DNA of 38,747 bases from CAYJLC01 sp044426345. Lineage in GTDB: Bacteria; Bacillota; Clostridia; Oscillospirales; Butyricicoccaceae. How positions within the stretch are numbered: position 1 is the first letter of the stretch; the number at the start of each line of letters is the position of its first letter. Under the pieces are notes generated by a model that had not been told where the DNA came from, did not search any database, and saw nothing but the letters and a program-made list of their open reading frames with translations. Where the stretch lies: the NCBI GenBank assembly GCA_044426345.1, contig JAWXUP010000019.1:1-38747 (forward strand). The letters are read 5' to 3'. A program made the translations under genes and the position numbers. Positions 24,047 through 32,314 of the stretch are shown in pieces.

Positions 24047-25213
24047 ATGGGAAAACTTTGTATTGAGCAGTTAGAAAAAAATCTAGAAATAGGCAATAGC
24101 ATCTTCGAATTTTTGAATAATAATCCTGAAAACTCGGGACAAGAGAAAAAAGCTTGCAAATTTTTGACAAAGCTTTTATCAGAGCAAGGATATATAATAA
24201 CATCACCGTACAAAGGTGTGAAATATTCCTTCAAGGCAACAAAAAATAATAAAAATAACCGTCCCAAAGTTGCAATTATTTGCGAATATGACGCGACGGA
24301 AGGGCTTGGTCACGCTTGTGGTCACTCGTCAAGTTCAGCAGCGAGCATTATGACAGCCTTGTCTTTTGATGATAAGTTACCGTTTGATTTAGATATCATC
24401 GGGACTCCGAACGAAGAGGTACTTGGTGGGAAAATTCAGTTATTGCAAAACTCGGCGTTTTCCGAATACGATATGGCAATTATGGCACATATGAACGCGT
24501 CGAATCAGCTATATTTTAATACGGTTGCATCGTGTGATTTATATGTGAGTTTTTTCGGTAAGGCAGCCCACAGTTCGATAAATCCATCAAGTGGAATAAA
24601 TGCGTTAAATGGCGTGCGACTGATGTTTTCGGCGCTTGATATGATGAGTTCTTCACTTGAAATGGGACAAAGCATCGAAGGAATTGTCAAAGATGGGGGA
24701 AAAATTCCGAATATGATTCCTAAAAAAGCATCTGCATATATTTATCTTAGAGCAAGTAATATAAATAGTTTAAATAAGCTCAAAGAACGTGTAATTGAGT
24801 GCATAAAAGGTGTTGCAAAAGCTACAGAAACTACAAATAATACGACACAAAACTGTCCTGAATATGCTGAATTTTTGGTAGTTGATACGAATAAAGAACT
24901 GGTTTCGCAGGTGTTTTCAGAGTTAAATATGCCGTGGGTTGAACAAAATTTTAAGGCAGGGTCATCTGATATTGGTAATTTATCTTTTAAAATACCAGTA
25001 ATTCATCCAATGATTGCGATTTCTCATGACGAAAATGCTCCAGCTCTCTATACTGAGGAGTTTGCAAACCAAATTCACGGTGAAAATGGTAGATTTGGAA
25101 TGATAAACGGAGCAAATGTATTATATAAAATTGTTGCAAAATTAGCTGAAAAACCAGAGCTGATGAAGATTATCGCGTTTGAACACGCACAAAAAATTAT
25201 AGAAATGAAATAA
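24047..25213 (+). CDS. Second M20D-family amidohydrolase (homologue of the 17.5-kb gene)
   Basis: This 388-residue protein is plainly homologous along its length to the amidohydrolase at 17522. Shared landmarks are CEYDA followed by HACGHSSSS, GTPNEEVLGGK, IMAHM, GKAAHSS and GSSDIGNL. The metal-binding cysteine, histidines and paired glutamates are kept, so it should be active. It lies ten bases after the BCCT gene with GAGGG upstream of ATG, so the pair is co-transcribed. The natural reading is that the transporter imports an amide of a quaternary or otherwise charged compound and this enzyme cleaves it. The leaving groups are unknown. Confidence 0.9.
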   Translation: MGKLCIEQLEKNLEIGNSIFEFLNNNPENSGQEKKACKFLTKLLSEQGYIITSPYKGVKYSFKATKNNKNNRPKVAIICEYDATEGLGHACGHSSSSAASIMTALSFDDKLPFDLDIIGTPNEEVLGGKIQLLQNSAFSEYDMAIMAHMNASNQLYFNTVASCDLYVSFFGKAAHSSINPSSGINALNGVRLMFSALDMMSSSLEMGQSIEGIVKDGGKIPNMIPKKASAYIYLRASNINSLNKLKERVIECIKGVAKATETTNNTTQNCPEYAEFLVVDTNKELVSQVFSELNMPWVEQNFKAGSSDIGNLSFKIPVIHPMIAISHDENAPALYTEEFANQIHGENGRFGMINGANVLYKIVAKLAEKPELMKIIAFEHAQKIIEMK

Positions 25214-25216
25214 AAT

Positions 25217-25294
25217 AAGTCACAGAGTGTAAATGTAGCGACCAAGTTAGCCTTTTAGATCTAACTTGGTCGCTACATAAATTCTCTGTGGCTT
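25217..25294. terminator. Very long nested hairpin between convergent genes
   Basis: The inner stem ATGTAGCGACCAAGTTAG (25233-25250) pairs perfectly with 25261-25278 (18 bp, ten-base loop). The outer AAGTCACAGAG (25217-25227) pairs with CTCTGTGGCTT (25284-25294) with one G-U. On plus it ends GGCTTTAG and on minus it is followed by ATTTTATTTC, so it probably terminates in both directions between the converging amidohydrolase and homocysteine methyltransferase genes. Confidence 0.8.
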
Positions 25295-25376
25295 TAGTTA
25301 TGCATTTATAAAGTTCAGTTTGAAAATAATGTATAAATGTAAGATGAATTTTTGATGATTAATTAGAAAATAAACT

Positions 25377-27119
25377 TTAAAATTCAGATATATTTTGAAC
25401 GATTTCTTGTATAATATCCACTCGTTTAAATGGTGTAATTAAGTAATAACCATCTATGATATCAGACATTTTCTTTGCAATTTCTGTAGAGATTTTAACA
25501 GCAAGTTTGCTACATTCGTCACGTTCTTTATTTTCATATAAATCAACTATTTCGTCGCAAACTGTAATGCCTGGTATCTCATTATTGATAAAACACGCAT
25601 TTCTATGACTAACAATCGGTAAAATACCACCTATAATTGGTACATTTAACTCTTTTTTTGCGATTTTAAGATTTTCTAAAGCTTGCTCACTAAGTACTGG
25701 CTGAGTGAAAAATCCGATAGCACCATTAGTTACTTTTTGCTTAGCAAGGCGAAGTTGTACAGAAAAATTTCTTGCATTAATATTTAGCGCGGCGTATAAA
25801 TAAAACGGAGAAGAGAATAGACTCTCATTAAGCTGATTCACGTGATTTAGCATCATACGAGAATTGAATTCATAAACTGCTTTAACTTCATCGCGTTGTT
25901 CACTTGGCACAGGGTCACCAGTTACGATTAAAACATCGGTGATTTTTTCCATATTTAAGCCTAAAAGCAGAGCTTTAGATGCGTTAATGTTCCTGTCACG
26001 GCAAGTCATATGTGGCATTACGTCAATTTTCAACTCGCGTTTTAATTTGCAAGCAAGCAAACTGCTGTCCATTCTAGCACGTGCAACAGGGCAGTCGGCA
26101 ATTGTGATCATATCAACACCGACGTCTTTTAGCGTTTTTGCACCAGATAAAAAGTCCTCTATATGAACATTTGCAGGTGGGTCAAGTTCTACAGCGATTG
26201 GTTTTTTACCAGATTTAAGTTTTTCGTAAAAATCGCTCTTTTCGATACTTTTTACAATATTTTGAGCAGAAATTTGAGGCTTTAGGGAATTATCCAGTGA
26301 TATTTGAGAGATTTCTTTAGAAATTTCGGCAATAAATTCTGGAGTAGTGCCACAACAACCACCAACGATAGTAGCACCTTCGGAGATAATTTCCATCATT
26401 TGTTTTGCAAAATAGCTTGGATTACTGCTGAAAAGCGCACGATTCCCAACGATTGTTGGGTAGCTCGCATTGGGCATAATTGAAATCGGTTTTTCACGGA
26501 AATTTAGATTTTTTATGTGATTTAGCATATGTAATGGACCACAAACGCAGTTAAAACCGACTGCATCTATAAATTCATTGGTATTTTTTAGTAAATTTTC
26601 ACCAAATTCACCAGTTTTTGTAAATCCGTCAGCATTTACCGTGAAAGATACGATGATGTACGCATCAATTACTTTGGACTTGATGTATTTTGCAGTTTCA
26701 TTTGCGTATTCAACTTGAGAAAGTGTTTCAAAAATGAAATTCTTACCACCAAGTTCGATGAAAATATCAGCAATATTTTTGTATTGTTGCAAAATATCGC
26801 CTTGATTTGGGCTATAAGGTGTAGAAATATCGCAAAAAACCATAGCATCGTGCTCTTTTGCACAGTCAAAAGCTAAATGATAACCAGACTTAATTATTTC
26901 GATGTATGAAAACTTTTCACAATCTGAAAGCGAAAAAGTGTTGGTTTTTATTGCATTTGCGCCAGCTTTTAGGTAGCGATTATGTATTTCTTTTATAGTG
27001 TTCGGACTGGTGATGTTCGCTAGTTCGCATTTATAAAGTGGGTCTGAATGGATTGACGAAAAATAAGTTCCCATCGCACCATCAAACAGTAAAATATTAT
27101 TTTTTGTATGTTTTTTCAT
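25377..27119 (-). CDS. yitJ: Homocysteine S-methyltransferase / methylenetetrahydrofolate reductase fusion
   Basis: This 580-residue fusion has an N-terminal homocysteine methyltransferase barrel (about 1-285) with zinc cysteines C191 (GFNC) and C255-C256 (GGCCGTTP). A C-terminal MTHFR domain (about 300-565) follows, with ELDPPA near its start and the DVLIVTGDP segment. It resembles Bacillus YitJ. MTHFR makes methyl-THF from methylene-THF; the first domain would move a methyl group to homocysteine to give methionine, using methyl-THF, S-methylmethionine or a betaine-like donor. No cobalamin or activation domain of MetH is present. A minus-strand promoter with TAAAAT and extended TGG lies just upstream (about 27155). 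GAGG precedes the ATG. Confidence 0.9.
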   Translation of the reverse strand: MKKHTKNNILLFDGAMGTYFSSIHSDPLYKCELANITSPNTIKEIHNRYLKAGANAIKTNTFSLSDCEKFSYIEIIKSGYHLAFDCAKEHDAMVFCDISTPYSPNQGDILQQYKNIADIFIELGGKNFIFETLSQVEYANETAKYIKSKVIDAYIIVSFTVNADGFTKTGEFGENLLKNTNEFIDAVGFNCVCGPLHMLNHIKNLNFREKPISIMPNASYPTIVGNRALFSSNPSYFAKQMMEIISEGATIVGGCCGTTPEFIAEISKEISQISLDNSLKPQISAQNIVKSIEKSDFYEKLKSGKKPIAVELDPPANVHIEDFLSGAKTLKDVGVDMITIADCPVARARMDSSLLACKLKRELKIDVMPHMTCRDRNINASKALLLGLNMEKITDVLIVTGDPVPSEQRDEVKAVYEFNSRMMLNHVNQLNESLFSSPFYLYAALNINARNFSVQLRLAKQKVTNGAIGFFTQPVLSEQALENLKIAKKELNVPIIGGILPIVSHRNACFINNEIPGITVCDEIVDLYENKERDECSKLAVKISTEIAKKMSDIIDGYYLITPFKRVDIIQEIVQNISEF

Positions 27120-27267
27120 ATAATTTCCTCGATTTTCTTTGTACGTTTTTATATTTTACCATATTATCGCAAAAAAGTCTATTGAAAAATACTTTCGCAG
27201 TGTAAGTACGTTAATACTGAGATAATTTTAAATTACCTCGGTATAGTAAGTTTTTACGCTTTGTAAA

Positions 27268-29046
27268 TTAACTGTTTGCGATTTTCTCTGCGAGATCATT
27301 TAGATATGTCCAACGCTCGATTTTTTCATCAAGTTCGGATTCTAACTGTTCTTTTTGACCTAAAAGTTCATTCAATTTTGTAAAATCACTAGTTTGTTTG
27401 CTAATTTCAACTGAAATGTTAGCGATTTTATTTTCAAGTTGTTCGATAACGTCATCTATTGTGTCAAATTCACGCTGTTCGTTAAAACTGAATTTTAATT
27501 TTTTTGGAGTAGTAGGCTTTAAATTTTGTACAACTTTTTTTGGTTCTAAAACTTCTATTTCTTCGATTTTTGCCTCTAAATAGTCAGAATAACCACCTAA
27601 ATATTGTAAAACCTCACCGTTTTTGCTTGGTGTGAAAATGCGGTTTACCACTTTATCTAAGAAATATCTATCGTGGGAAACCGTGATTACAGCTCCAGAA
27701 AAACCTTCGAGATAGTCTTCTAAAATAGATAAAGTTTCGATATCCAAATCGTTTGTCGGTTCATCAAGAAGTAGGATATTTGGTGCGTCCATCAAAATTC
27801 GCAGTAGGAAAAGTCGGCGACGCTCACCACCAGAAAGTCTGCCGATTACATTCCACGAAACTTCACTTGGAAATAAAAATTTCTCTAGCATTTGTGATGC
27901 TGAAAGTTCTCCGTCTACAGTTTTGATATATTCGGCAACATTTTTAATATAGTCGATTACGCGTAAATTTAGGTCCATTTCTTCGCATTCTTGTGAGAAA
28001 TAACCGATTTTTACCGTTTCACCACGCACAATTTCACCAGAATCAGGTAAAAGCTTGCCAGTTATCATATTAAGTAGAGTAGACTTGCCACATCCGTTTT
28101 TACCAATAATACCAATTCGAGAGTCGCGTTCTAAAATTAAACTAAAATCTTTGATTAAGCAATTTCCATCAAAACTTTTAGAAATATTGTCAATTTCAAT
28201 GATTTTTCGACCTAAACGAGTAGAAACCGAACTTAAATTCAACTTTTCAGCACTAGAAACATCTTCGATTTCGCTCATCTTATGAAAGGCTTCAATTCTA
28301 CCTTTTGCTTTTGTACTTCTTGCTCTAGCGCCTCGTTGCATCCACGCAAGTTCTTTTTTTAGTATCGCGTGGCGTTTTCGGTCTGATGCTAAATCCATTT
28401 CTTCACGCTCGGCTTTTAAGGTTAAAAACGCACTGTAATTTGCTTTGTACGAATATAAATTTCCTCGGTCAATTTCTATAATTCTATTTGAAACTCGGTC
28501 TAAAAAATACCTATCGTGCGTAATCATAACAATTGCACCGTTATATTTTTTAAGCATTTCTTCAAGCCAAGATACCATTTCTAGGTCAAGATGGTTGGTT
28601 GGTTCGTCTAAAATAAGTAAATTTGATGGATAAAGTAGGGCTGCAGCTATTGCAACGCGCTTTTTTTGTCCACCAGACAATAAATTCACGGGTTTGTCAA
28701 ATTCGGTAATTCCGAGTTTGGTTAAGATTGTTTTTGCTTCAAAATCATAAACTTCGTCTGCAGTTTTTTCACTAGCCCACGTTAAAACTTGTTCCAAAAC
28801 TGATTTATCTGAGTGAAATTCAGGGTTTTGTGGTAAATAAGAAACGGTTAGTCCGTTATTTAGCGTCACTGTTCCAGAAAGAGGAATTTCTTCGCCTGCT
28901 AAAATTTTCAGTAAAGTTGATTTTCCGGTGCCATTTATTCCGATAACACCAATTTTATCGTTATGTTCGATGTAAAGTGACACGTCTTTGAGCAAAATTT
29001 TCTCAGAATAGCTCATATTTAGTTTTTCGGCTGTTAATATATTCAA
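27268..29046 (-). CDS. ABC-F family ATPase (Uup-like)
   Basis: This 592-residue soluble protein has two ABC nucleotide-binding domains and no membrane helices. Domain 1 has Walker A GINGTGKST (36-44), signature LSGGQ and LDEPTNHLD. Domain 2 has Walker A GKNGCGKST, LSGGE and LDEPTNDLD. The linker between them is the ABC-F arm region (GARARSTKAKGRIEAF). A lysine-rich stretch and a C-terminal coiled coil (about 520-590) resemble Uup. ABC-F proteins act on ribosomes (stall rescue, some antibiotic protection); the coiled-coil type suggests housekeeping. The start is TTG with GAGG upstream. It is divergent from the MBL-fold gene. Confidence 0.93.
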   Translation of the reverse strand: MNILTAEKLNMSYSEKILLKDVSLYIEHNDKIGVIGINGTGKSTLLKILAGEEIPLSGTVTLNNGLTVSYLPQNPEFHSDKSVLEQVLTWASEKTADEVYDFEAKTILTKLGITEFDKPVNLLSGGQKKRVAIAAALLYPSNLLILDEPTNHLDLEMVSWLEEMLKKYNGAIVMITHDRYFLDRVSNRIIEIDRGNLYSYKANYSAFLTLKAEREEMDLASDRKRHAILKKELAWMQRGARARSTKAKGRIEAFHKMSEIEDVSSAEKLNLSSVSTRLGRKIIEIDNISKSFDGNCLIKDFSLILERDSRIGIIGKNGCGKSTLLNMITGKLLPDSGEIVRGETVKIGYFSQECEEMDLNLRVIDYIKNVAEYIKTVDGELSASQMLEKFLFPSEVSWNVIGRLSGGERRRLFLLRILMDAPNILLLDEPTNDLDIETLSILEDYLEGFSGAVITVSHDRYFLDKVVNRIFTPSKNGEVLQYLGGYSDYLEAKIEEIEVLEPKKVVQNLKPTTPKKLKFSFNEQREFDTIDDVIEQLENKIANISVEISKQTSDFTKLNELLGQKEQLESELDEKIERWTYLNDLAEKIANS

Positions 29047-29203
29047 AATTTCGTACCTCGATTTAAATTTTTATTAAATAATTTGCTCTTATATTATATC
29101 AAATTTATGAATTTTGGTCAATGATATAAAAATTTCATAAAAAAAGCTAGGTTTATTTGCAAAAATAGTGTACAATATAAGTATGAATTATAAGGAGTAC
29201 AAT

Positions 29204-30394
29204 ATGCAAATTAAAATACACAGAAAACATAAAATTATTGAAATTTTTACGCAAAAAACTAAAATCTTACTCGACGGAGGCATAAACTTAGAAGAAAATG
29301 AAGTTATTTTTCTTAAAGATGTGCAAGAAGACCTAGCAATTGACCGTGTTGATGGGATTTTTCTAAGTCACTACAAAACAGATTACGTTACAACCACTAA
29401 GGGTTTGTTTGAAGACGTTAAATTTTATGCTGGCGAGCTAACTGCATCGATTTTTGCAAAAAGCTTGGAATATAAGTCGAAAAAACTTATAGAATATGCA
29501 GAAGTTTTTGAAAATCGTAAAGAAATTACAGTTGGTGATATAAAAATCACTCCGTATTTAGTAGACCTTCCTAAGTATAATGGGTATATGTTTTTGATTC
29601 AAAGTGCTGATAAAAGCATACTTTATACTGGAGATTATCGTGCCAACACAAGAACGAGTTTCCAAGAGGTTTTAGCTAAACTACCTAAGGAAATCGATGT
29701 TTTAATCTGCGAAAACTGTACAATTTCTAAGTTTGACATCAATTTAGTGACTGAATATGATATCAAAATGCAAATTACTGAAAAAATCAAAGCTACAGAA
29801 GGTCCTGTATTTGTAATTCAAGATGTTACGGATTTTGACCGTGCTATGAGTGTTTTTAGTGCTGCAACTACAAATGACAGAGTGTATTTAGAGGACCTTT
29901 ATATGGCACAAATAGGTCAAGGTGCAGAATATGCTATGCCAAACCCTGTGGACTTCAAAAATACCTTTGCGTACATAAAAAATGGTTATCGTGAAGACCA
30001 TTATCGTTATAAAATGTTTACAAAACAGGCTAGAATGATAAAAACAGACCTTCTTAACAATGATTTTGTTATGAATGTTCGACCTAGTTGTAAAAAATAC
30101 TTAAAATCGCTTTTCCAAACTATGAAATTTAAATCAGGACTTTTAATTTTAACTGTACCTTATTATATGGAGAGAACTCGTGAAATCCGTGAGTTTATAG
30201 AATTTATGGAAAGCAAAAAAATTGAAGTTATGGTTATCAAAAATAGTGGTCACGCGAATGCGAAAGCTGTAAAAGAGCTTGCAAATGTTGTGAATCCACG
30301 TAAAATTGTACCAATTATAGCGTCTGATGCTAGTGTTTTATACAAAGAATATCCAAATTCGACTATTATTAAAGATGACGAGGTTTGGTGTTAA
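29204..30394 (+). CDS. MBL-fold protein with degraded metal-binding site
   Basis: This 396-residue protein has the shape of the RNase J/CPSF-like beta-lactamase-fold group: beta strands MQIKIHRKHK and KTKILLDGG, an SHYKTDY motif at 55-61, a YTGDYR at 141-146, a central insert, and a late SGHA at 348-351. The normal HXHXDH reads H56-Y-K58-T-D60-Y61, and the next expected metal histidine region reads VDLPKYNGY (120-128). At least three usual ligands are therefore replaced, while D144 and H350 remain. It may be a catalytically dead, structural or single-metal relative. The start is ATG at 29204 after AAGGAG. A strong terminator follows. Confidence 0.82.
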   Translation: MQIKIHRKHKIIEIFTQKTKILLDGGINLEENEVIFLKDVQEDLAIDRVDGIFLSHYKTDYVTTTKGLFEDVKFYAGELTASIFAKSLEYKSKKLIEYAEVFENRKEITVGDIKITPYLVDLPKYNGYMFLIQSADKSILYTGDYRANTRTSFQEVLAKLPKEIDVLICENCTISKFDINLVTEYDIKMQITEKIKATEGPVFVIQDVTDFDRAMSVFSAATTNDRVYLEDLYMAQIGQGAEYAMPNPVDFKNTFAYIKNGYREDHYRYKMFTKQARMIKTDLLNNDFVMNVRPSCKKYLKSLFQTMKFKSGLLILTVPYYMERTREIREFIEFMESKKIEVMVIKNSGHANAKAVKELANVVNPRKIVPIIASDASVLYKEYPNSTIIKDDEVWC

Positions 30395-30410
30395 TTTAAT
30401 AGGCAATGAA

Positions 30411-30453
30411 AAGCTACCAAAACGTAGAGATTGTTTTGGTAGCTTATTTTTTT
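30411..30453 (+). terminator. Terminator after the MBL-fold gene
   Basis: AAGCTACCAAAAC (30411-30423) pairs perfectly with GTTTTGGTAGCTT (30433-30445), followed by A and seven T. Confidence 0.93.
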
Positions 30454-30513
30454 ATTTTAAATTGACTTTTTTGAAAAAATTAACTTCATTCGCAGAACAA
30501 ATTTCCGTCTATT

Positions 30514-30840
30514 TCATAGGTATTTCGCCAATTCTAATGTAGTTTCGAACGTGGGTAATTTTGTTTCAAGCACCCAGATTTTTTCAGTTTTAGCCCGTTT
30601 TTTTGCATCGTCATCAAGCGAGCAACCTTCGGATAAAACTATGCAACTTATATTGCAAATAACGGCAACGGCTATCGAATTAATGTTACCCATAACAGTA
30701 ATCCACAGTTGATTTTCTTGAGCATTGCCCATGACCATACTGAGCAAGTCTCCACAATAAACACCATTAAAAGTTTTATCATAATCACCGAAACAAACGG
30801 CCACGAAATTTTCATTTTTTAATAAATCGCTAATTTTCAT
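30514..30840 (-). CDS. DRTGG-domain protein next to the hydrogenase operon
   Basis: This 108-residue protein consists almost only of a DRTGG-type domain. Recognisable pieces are the VYCGDLLSMVMGNAQENQLW segment, then ITVMGNINSIAVA, then CIVLSEGCSLDDDA. Single-domain DRTGG proteins commonly stand beside hydrogenase and HATPase genes in Clostridia, and a regulatory ligand-sensing role has been supposed but not shown. Here it is divergent from the NuoE-like gene, across a 423-base gap. GGGAG precedes ATG. The reading frame ends between it and the MBL gene terminator. It is the only minus-strand gene in the region, so it probably has its own promoter; a TATGAT -10 lies near 30860. Confidence 0.8.
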   Translation of the reverse strand: MKISDLLKNENFVAVCFGDYDKTFNGVYCGDLLSMVMGNAQENQLWITVMGNINSIAVAVICNISCIVLSEGCSLDDDAKKRAKTEKIWVLETKLPTFETTLELAKYL

Positions 30841-31145
30841 AATCGCACTCCCTTTGTTTTTCTATCATAGTGACATAGTTTTTTGTATTTGCAAATGCAC
30901 GAACTTCGCACGAATAAGCTTATAATCCTATACTTTTGAAACATAGCTTAATATCATAAAATCGCTCCTTTTAAACAAAAGTTATCATAAGCTAACCTTT
31001 TTTGATAGAAAATAGCGAAACACACACCTTATTTTAAAAAAGTATACATCTTTTCTCGTTAAAAAGCAATTAAAAACACATAAAACACTTATTTTTTGTG
31101 AAATCTATCTAACTTGTATATATGAAATACTGTGTAATATCATAA

Positions 31146-31174
31146 TAGTAAATTAGTGTTATATATGGTATAAT
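31146..31174 (+). promoter_or_regulatory. Hydrogenase operon promoter
   Basis: A perfect TATAAT (31169-31174) is preceded by TGG as extended -10, with a weak -35 TAGTAA (31146-31151) at 17-base spacing. The predicted start is near 31181, the first base of the inverted repeat. Confidence 0.65.
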
Positions 31175-31180
31175 TAAACC

Positions 31181-31215
31181 AATAATATAATTTACAAAGT
31201 GTAATTTGTATTATT
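31181..31215. promoter_or_regulatory. 35-base inverted repeat at the hydrogenase transcription start
   Basis: AATAATATAATTTACA (31181-31196), spacer AAG, then TGTAATTTGTATTATT (31200-31215): sixteen-base arms with one mismatch and one pair that is G-U in RNA. It occupies +1 to +35 of the predicted transcript, so it could be an operator for a dimeric repressor or a 5'-end mRNA hairpin. No U-run follows. Confidence 0.7.
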
Positions 31216-31263
31216 TTCAAGCGATTAAAATGATTTATGAAGATTTATAAGGGAGGCTTTTTT

Positions 31264-31758
31264 ATGGCAAATTGCAATTGTTGTTCTGAATTTACTGGAA
31301 CACAAGAACAAGAAACTAAACTTCGCCAAATGATTCTTGAATACAAAGATGTTGAAGGTGCTTTAATGCCTGTGCTTCAAAAAGCGCAAGACATATATGG
31401 ATATCTTCCAAAAGAAGTTCAAGTTATTATAGCGAAAGAATTTGGGATACCACTTGAAGAGGTTTATGGCGTTGTAACTTTTTATTCGCAATTTTATATC
31501 ACACCACGTAGCGAACATCAGGTTAGCGTATGTTTAGGAACTGCGTGCTATGTTAAAGGTGCTCAAGAAGTGTTCGACCGAATTTCGCAAACACTTAAAA
31601 TTAAAGCTGGCGAAATGACTGACGATGGCAAATTTTCACTTGATGCTTGTCGATGTGTCGGTGCTTGTGGCCTTGCTCCTGTTATGATGGTTGGCGACGA
31701 TGTTTTCGGTAAAGTTACAGCTGACGAAGTTGCTCAAATACTTGCTAAATATCATTAG
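31264..31758 (+). CDS. NuoE-like [2Fe-2S] subunit of bifurcating hydrogenase (HydC/HymA-like)
   Basis: This 164-residue thioredoxin-fold ferredoxin has a four-helix N-terminal part (YGYLPKEVQVIIAKEFGIPL) and cluster ligands C90, C95 (CLGTAC), C131 and C135 (CVGAC). It is homologous to complex I NuoE and to the small subunit of trimeric [FeFe]-hydrogenases that couple NADH and ferredoxin. It has an additional cysteine group at the extreme N-terminus (C4, C6, C7), which I do not know from standard NuoE. The start is ATG at 31264 with GGGAGG upstream. It is the first gene of a five-gene operon, with two bases to the HATPase gene. Confidence 0.93.
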   Translation: MANCNCCSEFTGTQEQETKLRQMILEYKDVEGALMPVLQKAQDIYGYLPKEVQVIIAKEFGIPLEEVYGVVTFYSQFYITPRSEHQVSVCLGTACYVKGAQEVFDRISQTLKIKAGEMTDDGKFSLDACRCVGACGLAPVMMVGDDVFGKVTADEVAQILAKYH

Positions 31759-31760
31759 TT

Positions 31761-32312
31761 ATGCAAGAGCTGTCACTTAATGTTTTAGATATCGTGCAAA
31801 ATAGTATAAAAGCACGTGCGACGGTAATAGAAATATCGATTTTTATAGATGAAACGCTTAAAACTATGAGTATTGAAATTTATGATAACGGTTGTGGAAT
31901 GACTAGTGAGCAAATAACTCAAGTGATAGACCCTTTTTATACCACACGAACTACGAGACGAGTAGGTTTGGGAGTACCATTTTTTAAAATGTCTGCCGAA
32001 ATGACAGGTGGAGAATTTGAAATAAATAGTACGGTTGGTGTTGGAACGGTAATAAGGTCACTTTATAAAACGGACAGCATAGATTTTATGCCACTTGGTG
32101 ATATGCCAGCGACTATGGTTTCGCTGATTGCAGTAAATCCAGACATAGATTTTATTTACACTTTTTCTGTTGATGAGCGAAGATTTACCTTAGATACTAG
32201 AGAAGTGAAACAAATAACAGAGGGGATTGCGATTAATTCGCCAGAGATTTTGTCGTTTATAAAAGATTTTTTGAGGGTAAACGCCGAAGAAATTGCAACG
32301 AAAGGACAATAA
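31761..32312 (+). CDS. HATPase (histidine-kinase-type ATP-binding) protein in the hydrogenase operon
   Basis: This 183-residue protein has a stand-alone GHKL ATPase domain: N box (LDIVQNSIKA, residues 9-18), G1 box DNGCGM (41-46), and G2-like GLGVPFF near 74 followed by GGEFEINSTVGVGT. There is no kinase dimerisation/phosphoacceptor domain and no receiver. It resembles anti-sigma or sensor-type ATPases that recur between nuoE and nuoF of clostridial hydrogenase operons, with no proven function. The C-terminal 80 residues are less recognisable. The start overlaps neither neighbour (two bases after the NuoE-like stop), and it lacks a strong ribosome site, suggesting coupled translation. Confidence 0.85.
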   Translation: MQELSLNVLDIVQNSIKARATVIEISIFIDETLKTMSIEIYDNGCGMTSEQITQVIDPFYTTRTTRRVGLGVPFFKMSAEMTGGEFEINSTVGVGTVIRSLYKTDSIDFMPLGDMPATMVSLIAVNPDIDFIYTFSVDERRFTLDTREVKQITEGIAINSPEILSFIKDFLRVNAEEIATKGQ

Positions 32313-32314
32313 AT

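Larger units (their letters stand above)
30841..31263. promoter_or_regulatory. Divergent control region between DRTGG gene and hydrogenase operon
   Basis: This 423-base gap is strongly AT-rich with no credible gene. It holds the plus promoter (31146-31174), the 35-base inverted repeat at 31181-31215, and a possible minus-strand -10 (TATGAT near 30862). I looked for the Rex operator pattern (TTGTTAA...TTAACAA) and saw no good copy. Confidence 0.6.

Noticed and set aside
30841..31263. Rex repressor site upstream of the hydrogenase operon
   Set aside because: No TTGTTAA...TTAACAA-like palindrome was found; the inverted repeat there has a different sequence.
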